Source: Synechococcales cyanobacterium PMM_0003 (GTDB taxonomy: Bacteria > Cyanobacteriota > Cyanobacteriia > Pseudanabaenales > Pseudanabaenaceae). From it: a DNA stretch of 11,311 bases. A model generated the notes under the pieces. The model did no database searches. It was not told the origin of the DNA and saw nothing but the letters and a program-made list of their open reading frames with translations. Below are positions 6,121 through 11,311 of the stretch, piece after piece. The stretch's first letter is position 1; every line of letters begins with the position of its first letter. Location of the stretch: the NCBI GenBank assembly GCA_949128015.1, contig CASBRC010000291.1, forward strand, positions 1-11,311. The letters run 5' to 3'. Made by a program: the position numbers and the translations under genes.

Positions 6121-7134
6121 ATGGGTTCATCTGTAATGTTTAAAGGTTTCTTTTTTAAGGCAGCTTCTAGTGTTGTCGTTAGCACTGCCCTAATCTCATC
6201 ATTCGGGTCTCAGGCAAATGCCCAAAGTGTTATCAAGATAGATGGCTCTAGCACCGTATTCCCCATTATGGAAAGAGCTGCTAGCGACTTTCAGAAATCA
6301 GGTGGCTCCAGAGTAACCGTTGGTATTTCTGGAACTGGTGGCGGTTTCAAGAAATTCTGTAACGGTGATACCGATATTGCCAACGCTTCTCGTCCAATCC
6401 TCAAAAAAGAAATCGATGCTTGCAAAGCTAAAGGAGTAAGTTTCTTTGAGCTTCCTATTGCCTATGATGGTTTAGTTGTGGTTGTCAATCCACAAAATAC
6501 TTGGGCAAAGGATCTGACTGTCGATGAACTCAAGAGAATTTGGGAACCTGGTTCTACAATTAAAAACTGGAGCCAAGTTCGTAAAGGCTTTCCTAATGTT
6601 CCCTTAAAGTTATTTGGTCCTGGTCCTGATTCGGGTACTTTTGATTATTTCACCGAAGCAATTAATGGCAAGTCCAAGGCTAGCCGCACTGACTATACCC
6701 CTAGCGAAGATGACAACGTATTGGTCAGAGGCGTATCAGGCGATCGCGGCGCTCTAGGCTATTTTGGCAAGTCTTATTTAGAGGCGAATAAAAACCGCAT
6801 TCGAGCCGTTGGCATTATTCCTAGAGGCGGTAGTAAAGCAGTCATGGCTTCCGATGCCACTGTGCAAAATGCTTCCTATCAGCCACTCTCCCGTCCAATG
6901 TTCATTTACGTCAGTGCCAAATCTGCTAAGCGTCCTGAAGTAAAGCGCTTCGTAACCTATGTGTTCAACAATGGCAACAAGGTTGTCAAACAGGCTCGCT
7001 ACACTCCATTCCCTCAGAATGCATACGGTCAGATTCTTACTAATTACAACAAGGGTAAACTCGGCACCATTTTTGGAGGCAAAGCAGAAATTGGTCTGAC
7101 TATTAACGAATTGATTGCACGCGAAGTTCGCTAA
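6121..7134 (+). CDS. pstS: Periplasmic phosphate-binding protein (PstS/SphX type)
   Basis: PstS captures inorganic phosphate in the periplasm and delivers it to PstCA. The 337-residue product has a Sec signal peptide with a hydrophobic core (about 16-29) and an A-N-A cleavage site after residue 34. There is no lipobox cysteine, so it is soluble, not lipid-anchored. The mature protein starts with [16 protein letters not shown], then [13 protein letters not shown] (68-80), ANASRP (87-92) and [10 protein letters not shown] (168-177), the phosphate-binding loops of the family, closest to cyanobacterial SphX as I recall it. C80 and C101 could form a disulfide. Neither M1 nor M6 has a ribosome binding site; M6 (6136) gives a more usual signal peptide start. 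It is the first gene of the pst operon, behind likely Pho boxes and separated from pstC by hairpins. Confidence 0.94.
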   Translation: MGSSVMFKGFFFKAASSVVVSTALISSFGSQANAQSVIKIDGSSTVFPIMERAASDFQKSGGSRVTVGISGTGGGFKKFCNGDTDIANASRPILKKEIDACKAKGVSFFELPIAYDGLVVVVNPQNTWAKDLTVDELKRIWEPGSTIKNWSQVRKGFPNVPLKLFGPGPDSGTFDYFTEAINGKSKASRTDYTPSEDDNVLVRGVSGDRGALGYFGKSYLEANKNRIRAVGIIPRGGSKAVMASDATVQNASYQPLSRPMFIYVSAKSAKRPEVKRFVTYVFNNGNKVVKQARYTPFPQNAYGQILTNYNKGKLGTIFGGKAEIGLTINELIAREVR

Positions 7135-7182
7135 AACTCTTTTCTTGTCAGTTGCTCGTAGAATTTTCTCTAGTAAAGTACG

Positions 7183-7217
7183 AGGTTGTTTCCCCGCCTT
7201 TGGCGGGGAAACAACCT
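7183..7217 (+). terminator. First pstS-pstC intergenic hairpin
   Basis: A perfect 16-bp stem (7183-7198 with 7202-7217) has a three-base TTT loop and a G+C-rich apex (CCCCGCC/GGCGGGG). Only TCTTT follows, so it may act as a partial terminator or as a 3' stabiliser of pstS mRNA. Confidence 0.65.
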
Positions 7218-7270
7218 TCTTTAACTCTCTTGCATGAAAAGAGCTATATCTCATAAATTCAATTCAATTT

Positions 7271-7306
7271 AATCCCAGAAATGTAATCCTCAACATTTTT
7301 GGGATT
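7271..7306 (+). terminator. Second pstS-pstC intergenic hairpin
   Basis: A 14-bp stem with one G-U pair (7271-7284 with 7293-7306) has an eight-base loop and is followed by TTAAGCATTTGTCTT. Its stem is A+T-rich and less stable than the first hairpin. Together they could lower transcription of pstCAB relative to pstS. Confidence 0.45.
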
Positions 7307-7373
7307 TTAAGCATTTGTCTTATCTGCATTTTGGCTATGTCTATGCCACATTTCTAGAAATACACACAATCTC

Positions 7374-8354
7374 ATGAATAAAGAAGCCAGTATTGGCAAC
7401 CTAACAACTTTTAAACGTATTCGCACTCAAAAGCGCCTAATCATTGAAAAAGTGATTGAAATAGTACTTTTTTTAGCGGCTTCATCCTCAGTCCTGACCA
7501 CCTTTGGGATCATGGAAATTCTGATTGGCGAGGCTTGGCAATTCTTTCAAAAAGTCTCAATCGTTGAGTTCTTGACAGCCACCGAATGGACTCCTTTATT
7601 CAGTGAACCAAAATATGGCATTTTGCCACTAATCTCAGGGACATTAGTTACCACTGGAGTAGCTCTAGCTTTGGCTATTCCCCTTGGTACAATTATTGCA
7701 ATTTATTTAAGCGAATTTGCATCAGATCGCTTGCGAGAAATAATCAAGCCAATTTTAGAGGTTTTGGCAGGCATCCCTACCGTCGTATATGGTTACTTTG
7801 CTCTGCTCTTTGTTACACCTTTGCTCAAAGAGTCAATTTTAGCGGTTCAAAAGTTTTTTATGCCAGGATTGGAGGAGTTTGATTATTTCATCTTGCCTGG
7901 ATTTAATATGCTCAGTGCAGGGCTAGTAATGGGGATTGCGATCGTGCCATTTATTAGCTCGATTAGCGAGGATGCGATGAGAGCTGTCCCTCTGCAAATG
8001 CGCGAAGGTTCCTATGCGATGGGAGCAACAAAATTACAAACTGCGCTCAACGTGGTATTGCCTTCAGCGATCTCAGGGATTATGGCAGCTTACATCTTAG
8101 GGATTTCAAGAGCGATCGGGCAGACGATGATTGTGGCGATCGCAGCAGGATTGCAGCCAATTTACACATGGAACCCACTCGAAGGAGCCGCCACCATCTC
8201 CACTTACATCGTCCAAGTCTCACAGGGCGACATTGCTAGAGGCACTATAGAGTATCAGACAATTTTTGCAGCAGGACTAACCCTAGTTTTGATTACGCTA
8301 TTGCTTAATGTTATTGGGTTCTTTTTGACTAAGCGATTTCGAGAGGTTTATTAG
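7374..8354 (+). CDS. pstC: Phosphate ABC transporter permease PstC
   Basis: PstC is one of the two inner-membrane permeases that form the phosphate channel. The 326-residue product has a short cytoplasmic N terminus and about six hydrophobic segments (near 27-50, 85-112, 129-150, 180-198, 233-260 and 295-317). The ABC-coupling EAA loop reads EGSYAMGATK at 211-220, before VVLPSAISGI. LAGIPTVVYGYFALLFVTPLL (131-151) is the typical PstC helix. The periplasmic insertion around 150-175 is usual for PstC and absent from PstA. There is no strong ribosome binding site before the ATG. Four bases separate its stop from pstA, so translation is probably coupled. PstC is complete and of normal length. Confidence 0.94.
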   Translation: MNKEASIGNLTTFKRIRTQKRLIIEKVIEIVLFLAASSSVLTTFGIMEILIGEAWQFFQKVSIVEFLTATEWTPLFSEPKYGILPLISGTLVTTGVALALAIPLGTIIAIYLSEFASDRLREIIKPILEVLAGIPTVVYGYFALLFVTPLLKESILAVQKFFMPGLEEFDYFILPGFNMLSAGLVMGIAIVPFISSISEDAMRAVPLQMREGSYAMGATKLQTALNVVLPSAISGIMAAYILGISRAIGQTMIVAIAAGLQPIYTWNPLEGAATISTYIVQVSQGDIARGTIEYQTIFAAGLTLVLITLLLNVIGFFLTKRFREVY

Positions 8355-8358
8355 AGCT

Positions 8359-9279
8359 ATGCAATCACATAATATCCAAAAGCTAAAGGCAAATATTAGT
8401 CGCCGCAAACTCTGGGATTACATATTTATTATCGTCGCTATTCTTTCTCTTTTGATCAGCATTTTGACTCTGATTGCGCTGATACTTCAGCTATCAATCA
8501 CAGGAATCCCACGCATTAATTGGGGATTTCTTACATCTTTTTCTGATCCTGAGCCAGAGCTGGCAGGTATTTTAACCGCTTGGGTTGGTAGCTGCCTAAC
8601 TATGCTAGTAACTATCGTGATGACAGTTCCTATTGGTATTGCCTCAGGCATATATTTAGAAGAATATGCCCGCAAGAATTGGTTTGCTAACATTATCGAA
8701 ATCAACATTGCCAATCTGGCTGGCATACCTTCCATCATTTATGGATTGTTGGCGCTAGGGGTGTTTGTGCAGCAGCTTAAGTTGGGTGAAAGTATTCTAA
8801 CCGCAGGTTTAACGCTATCCTTGCTGATTTTGCCTGTAGTGATTGTGACTACGCGAGAAGCACTCAAGTCAGTTCCTAACTCGCTCCGAGAAGCAGCCTA
8901 TGCAATGGGTGCAAGCAAATGGCAAATGATCTGGGATCATCTTTTACCATCTTCCGCAGGCGGCATATTGACAGGAATTATTGTGGGACTATCTAGAGCG
9001 ATCGGCGAGACTGCGCCATTGGTGACGATTGGCGCATTGACATTCATTGCATTTTTGCCAGATTCTCCCTTTGTTGACTTCCCGACTAAAGCTTTTACAT
9101 GGCTAGAAGCTCCATTTACGGTAATGCCGATTCAGATGTTTAACTGGGTATCCCGACCAGAGCCAGAGTTTCAAACAAATGCAGCTGCGGCTGGAGTAAT
9201 CTTGATTCTGATGACTCTAGCTATGAATGGATTAGCGATTTACCTTCGCTATTACTTCCGCAAGCGCATTAAATGGTAA
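8359..9279 (+). CDS. pstA: Phosphate ABC transporter permease PstA
   Basis: PstA pairs with PstC in the membrane and contacts PstB. The 306-residue protein has a basic N terminus, then about six membrane segments (near 20-46, 70-98, 115-137, 146-165, 201-231 and 276-297). The EAA loop is REAAYAMGASKWQ (177-189), with E178 and G184 at the conserved places, followed by DHLLPSSAGGILTG. LANLAGIPSIIYGLLALGVF corresponds to about 117-136 (IANLAG...). It begins four bases after pstC and ends 63 bases before pstB. That last spacer contains an A+T-rich imperfect palindrome around TTAATTAA (about 9320-9330) with no clear role. The gene is complete, with nothing unusual. Confidence 0.94.
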   Translation: MQSHNIQKLKANISRRKLWDYIFIIVAILSLLISILTLIALILQLSITGIPRINWGFLTSFSDPEPELAGILTAWVGSCLTMLVTIVMTVPIGIASGIYLEEYARKNWFANIIEINIANLAGIPSIIYGLLALGVFVQQLKLGESILTAGLTLSLLILPVVIVTTREALKSVPNSLREAAYAMGASKWQMIWDHLLPSSAGGILTGIIVGLSRAIGETAPLVTIGALTFIAFLPDSPFVDFPTKAFTWLEAPFTVMPIQMFNWVSRPEPEFQTNAAAAGVILILMTLAMNGLAIYLRYYFRKRIKW

Positions 9280-9342
9280 GTCTAGAGAAAGTTTAAGAGC
9301 AAATCTTTGTTGAGTAATTGATTAATTAACTAATTGAAATAA

Positions 9343-10134
9343 ATGGAAACTAACACCCCAACAGCAGCTACTAAAAAAGTGAGACTAAAGGCTCAGGTTA
9401 AAGACTTTAGCTTCTTTTATGGTTCTGTCCAAGCCCTTAAAAACATCAATTTAAAAATAGCTGAGAACCGAGTTACAGCATTGATTGGCCCATCAGGCTG
9501 CGGTAAAACTACGCTTTTGCGCTGCTTTAACCGAATGCATGATCTTTACTCAGGAAATCGCTATGCAGGGGAGATCTTTGTTGAAAAACAAAATATTCTC
9601 GATAAAAATATTGATCCAATTGAAGTCAGAATGCGAATTGGGATGGTATTTCAAAAGCCTAATCCTTTTCCTAAGACAATTTTTGAGAATGTTGCCTATG
9701 GATTGCGCGTCAGGGGGATTCATCAAAAGAAATTGATTGCCGACAAGGTGGAAAAGGCGTTGCGAGATGCCGCACTATGGAATGAGGTAAAAGATCGCCT
9801 GAATGACCTTGCCTTTAATCTGTCAGGTGGACAACAGCAAAGACTCTGTATTGCCAGAGCTTTGGCGACTGATCCTGAGATGTTGTTATTTGATGAGCCA
9901 ACTTCAGCTCTAGATCCGATCGCAACTTCTAGCATCGAAGAATTAATAACCCAGCTCAGAAATAAAGTAACGGTGCTAATCGTGACCCACAACATGCAGC
10001 AAGCATCCCGTATTTCCGACTTTACGGCCTTTATGTATTTGGGAGAGTTGGTGGAGTTTAATAACACCAAAATCATCTTCAACTCAGCCAACAAGCAACA
10101 AACTCAAGAGTATGTCTCTGGTAAGTTTGGTTAA
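9343..10134 (+). CDS. pstB: Phosphate ABC transporter ATPase PstB
   Basis: PstB hydrolyses ATP to drive phosphate import through PstCA. The 263-residue product has Walker A GPSGCGKT (49-56), the PstB-specific NRMHDL (63-68), Q-loop Q104 in [10 protein letters not shown], signature LSGGQQQRL (160-168), Walker B LLFDEP (181-186) with E185, and switch H216. All ATPase motifs are intact. It is last in the operon: a 22-bp hairpin starts ten bases after its stop. No phoU and no second pstB follows, although many cyanobacteria carry two pstB genes; further copies may lie elsewhere in the genome. No ribosome binding site is visible before the ATG. Confidence 0.96.
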   Translation: METNTPTAATKKVRLKAQVKDFSFFYGSVQALKNINLKIAENRVTALIGPSGCGKTTLLRCFNRMHDLYSGNRYAGEIFVEKQNILDKNIDPIEVRMRIGMVFQKPNPFPKTIFENVAYGLRVRGIHQKKLIADKVEKALRDAALWNEVKDRLNDLAFNLSGGQQQRLCIARALATDPEMLLFDEPTSALDPIATSSIEELITQLRNKVTVLIVTHNMQQASRISDFTAFMYLGELVEFNNTKIIFNSANKQQTQEYVSGKFG

Positions 10135-10139
10135 GCGAG

Positions 10140-10595
10140 TCATAAGAATTTTGTAAAAGTATTGCAAAGCAATACTTTTACAAAATTCTTGTCTCGACTT
10201 TCAGAGAGAAGCTCAGTAGAAGCTAGTAAGCCGATCGCTTCCCACTCCATCATGCGGATACTGGTAATTATCAGAATTCCAGCGCGGGCGGCAAGGGGCG
10301 CAAAGGCTGACACGATCAGCGCAAGCGCGACACCGTGAATAACTCCTGATAGACGCGTTTTACCACCAGCACGGACATTCACCGCAGTACGAGCGATCGC
10401 ACCCGTCGCAGGAATCCCGCCGAAGAATGGCACGATCATATTTGCTAAACCTTGTCCGATTAGCTCCCGATCGCTATTGTGGCGATCGCTTACGCTCATA
10501 CCATCGGCAACTACTGCTGCGAGTAATGATTCGATACTGCCCAATGCGGCAAGTGCGATCGCAGGATTGACTAGCTCGCGAATTAATTTAAAGGA
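10140..10595 (-). pseudogene. Decayed SulP anion transporter gene, middle part only
   Basis: SulP proteins carry sulfate, bicarbonate or related anions and are about 500-600 residues long. This frame gives only 152 residues between in-frame stops (TAA at 10596-10598, TGA at 10140-10142). It contains core SulP blocks: RELVNPAIALAALGSIESLL, DRHNSDRELIGQGLAN, FFGGIPATGAIARTAVNVRAG and SIRMMEWEAI. Homology continues upstream of any usable start; the first open codon is TTG (10544) with no ribosome binding site. About the first half of the transporter and the whole STAS domain are missing. APLAARAGILI also looks short by about six residues relative to the remembered family pattern APLAARIPLAALAGILI. 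The last residues, from DKNFVKVLL on, are translated from the hairpin at 10144-10190 and are not SulP. A functional protein is unlikely. Confidence 0.82.
10144..10190. terminator. Bidirectional hairpin between pstB and the SulP remnant
   Basis: A perfect 22-bp stem (10144-10165 with 10169-10190) has a three-base AAA loop. It begins ten bases after the pstB stop and would terminate the pst operon. Its A+T-rich outer arms give T-rich sequence in either direction. It also supplies the last codons of the SulP remnant frame. Confidence 0.7.
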
Positions 10596-10612
10596 TTATT
10601 AAAAGGATTATT
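10590..10612. repeat. Tandem 11-base direct repeat at the SulP break point
   Basis: AAAGGATTATT occurs at 10590-10600 and 10602-10612. The in-frame stop that ends SulP homology on the upstream side falls in the first copy, so the repeat may be a scar of the deletion or simple slippage. Confidence 0.55.
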
Positions 10613-10650
10613 TTGAGAAATCTGATTCTTGCTATTTAAGCTTTCTGCTG

Positions 10651-10662
10651 ATCTCATGAGAT
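10651..10662. repeat. 12-bp palindrome after the arsR gene
   Basis: ATCTCATGAGAT is a perfect palindrome five bases past the ArsR-type gene, between it and the SulP remnant. It could be part of an old operator, but nothing proves that. Confidence 0.3.
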
Positions 10663-10667
10663 TTTAA

Positions 10668-10988
10668 TTACTCCAATTTTTGCAGTGATTCCCGCATTTC
10701 AATGACGTGATTGTTAAAAAGTTCTAGTGCCGAATCCAACACCTTAAAAACCGTGGCATCGCCGACAGAATAGTAGGCAAAATTTCCTTGTTTTCGCGAT
10801 CGCACTAAGTTGTAACGCCGCATCACTGCCAACTGTTGCGAAACCGCCGAAGGTTCGACCTCAATCCATTGGGCGATCGAATTAACGCTCTGCTCACCAA
10901 TCCGTAAAGCATCCAATATTTGAATTCGGACTGGATTGGATAAAACCTTAAATAAATCAGCTTTGAAATAACTCGGTTCAAATGTCAT
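10668..10988 (-). CDS. ArsR family winged-helix transcriptional regulator
   Basis: This 106-residue repressor-type protein has the complete ArsR fold: helices from LFKVLSNPVRIQILDALRIG (12-31), a helix-turn-helix SVNSIAQWIEVEPSAVSQQLAVMRRYNLV (34-62) and a beta wing RSRKQGNFAYYSVG (63-76). It then ends in a helix (about 78-104). It contains no cysteine, so it lacks the ELCVCDL metal site and the thiol pair of sulfide-sensing members (BigR/SqrR). Its signal may bind elsewhere or be absent. A strong ribosome binding site fixes the ATG. It lies upstream of the SulP remnant on the same strand; ArsR-SulP gene pairs occur in other bacteria, so this is probably the surviving regulator of a lost transporter. 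Its present targets are unknown. Confidence 0.88.
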   Translation of the reverse strand: MTFEPSYFKADLFKVLSNPVRIQILDALRIGEQSVNSIAQWIEVEPSAVSQQLAVMRRYNLVRSRKQGNFAYYSVGDATVFKVLDSALELFNNHVIEMRESLQKLE

Positions 10989-10995
10989 TTGGTCG

Positions 10996-11003
10996 CTCCC
11001 CCT
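10996..11003 (-). promoter_or_regulatory. Ribosome binding site of the ArsR-type gene
   Basis: AGGGGGAG on the minus strand ends seven bases before the ATG at 10988. It is unusually strong for this window and supports the annotated start. Confidence 0.7.
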
Positions 11004-11047
11004 ATACGCTTCTACTTTTTTACATTACGAGATTGGGTTATTTCTTA

Positions 11048-11062
11048 CAGCGCTTTGCGCTG
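11048..11062. repeat. Short GCGC triloop hairpin
   Basis: CAGCGC-TTT-GCGCTG forms a six-bp stem with a three-base loop, in the upstream region of the ArsR-type gene. The GCGC-TTT-GCGC core is the same as in the hairpin at 3127-3159. Confidence 0.55.
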
Positions 11063-11073
11063 CCATGAAACCC

Positions 11074-11122
11074 AGAGAGATTTTTGAAAGTGCCGCTTCG
11101 CGGCACTTTCAAAAATCTCTCT
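11074..11122. repeat. 49-bp triloop palindrome
   Basis: Perfect 23-base arms (11074-11096 and 11100-11122) flank a TTC loop. The apex is G+C-rich and the arms become A+T-rich outward. It lies 86 bases upstream of the ArsR-type start on the other side of its promoter, so it cannot terminate that gene. It could terminate a plus- or minus-strand transcript coming from the right. Confidence 0.75.
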
Positions 11123-11213
11123 ATACCCTTTAAAGCTTCAACAGGCTGTAAGTCCATCTACTTAAGTTAAAAAGTGTACTTTGAGAATCTTTTATATTTA
11201 AAGGTGCATATAT

Positions 11214-11221
11214 CTTAACCT
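11214..11221 (+). promoter_or_regulatory. Solitary Pho-box octamer
   Basis: CTTAACCT matches the cyanobacterial PyTTAAPyPy(T/A) consensus at all eight positions. Eleven bases on, TATCTTCA (11225-11232) matches only five of eight. A gene to the right could be phosphate-controlled. Confidence 0.35.
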
Positions 11222-11300
11222 ATCTATCTTCAAAGTATTGCGGATACTATTACATCTGTTGTTAGCTGTATCAGGACATAAAAGCCAGAGGAGAGATGCG

Positions 11301-11311
11301 GCGCTCCGCGC
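11301..11311. repeat. GCGC-TCC-GCGC hairpin, possibly cut by the window end
   Basis: A four-bp GCGC stem with a three-base loop, with more pairing possible past the last base of the window. It resembles the other GCGC triloop cores at 3139 and 11051. Confidence 0.4.

Larger units (their letters stand above)
7135..7373 (+). other. pstS-pstC spacer (239 bases)
   Basis: It holds two successive hairpins (listed separately) and no gene. A minus-strand open frame across it overlaps pstS and is a shadow. Confidence 0.6.
11123..11311. other. Gene-free right end
   Basis: No credible open frame is seen. The stretch is A+T-rich up to about 11280 and then G+C-rich. An ATG at 11296 follows GAGGAGAG too closely (two bases) to be a good start, and the codons after it belong to a hairpin. 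The segment may be the promoter region of a gene beyond the window. Confidence 0.45.

Noticed and set aside
6778..7254. 158-codon minus-strand frame across the pstS 3' end
   Set aside because: It is a shadow of pstS that reads through the intergenic hairpin. Its residues show no family pattern.
9723..10094. 123-codon minus-strand frame inside pstB
   Set aside because: It is the antisense shadow of the conserved ATPase motifs ([10 protein letters not shown] opposite Walker B).
218..10803. Many GCGATCGC palindromes as possible regulatory sites
   Set aside because: They are HIP1 sites, abundant across cyanobacterial genomes in genes and spacers alike. They mark the lineage and not local control.
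11296..11311. Start of a gene at the right edge (ATG after GAGGAGAG)
   Set aside because: The Shine-Dalgarno-like sequence is only two bases from the ATG, and the following bases form a GCGC hairpin seen elsewhere in the window.

Overview
The window reads as the chromosome of a cyanobacterium. At least a dozen copies of the highly iterated palindrome GCGATCGC are scattered through genes and spacers. The glycogen synthase, the Ser/Thr kinase and the SphX-like phosphate-binding protein are all of cyanobacterial type, and Shine-Dalgarno sequences are mostly weak or absent. The base composition and protein style would fit a Pseudanabaena-like lineage, but that is an impression and was not tested.

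Layout. Positions 1-186 hold the 3' end of a RelE/ParE-type toxin gene. A short DUF2283 gene follows (357-569). On the minus strand a two-gene unit (2895 to 660) encodes a Hanks-type Ser/Thr kinase with a membrane hairpin and a C-terminal nuclease-fold-like domain, followed 28 bases later by an unknown 140-residue protein. Next is a 141-bp element with 12-bp terminal inverted repeats and two internal palindromes (2941-3081). Two more minus-strand genes follow: glycogen synthase glgA (3168-4544) and a thioredoxin-type glutathione peroxidase (4694-5167), each with a hairpin behind it. A 53-bp near-perfect palindrome separates gpx from a divergent plus-strand P-loop kinase gene (5284-5805).

The centre and right are occupied by a high-affinity phosphate ABC transporter on the plus strand, pstS-pstC-pstA-pstB (6121-10134). 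A spacer with candidate Pho boxes precedes it, and two hairpins lie between pstS and pstC. PstS captures phosphate in the periplasm, PstC and PstA form the channel and PstB supplies ATP. Facing pstB is the decayed middle of a SulP anion transporter gene (10140-10595). Its probable former partner, an ArsR-type regulator, is intact (10668-10988). The right end (11123-11311) has no gene but carries a solitary perfect Pho-box octamer.

The pattern that ordinary annotation does not explain is a set of very stable intergenic hairpins with long perfect stems and mostly three-base loops, at 2976, 3127, 5208, 7183, 10144, 11048, 11074 and 11301; a related one at 4638 has a 9-base loop. Their stems differ in sequence but the architecture recurs. 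Some sit where terminators belong and others do not. I found no CRISPR array, tRNA, rRNA or intact insertion sequence, and no clearly new multi-gene system. The kinase fusion and the hairpin family are the two points most worth following up.
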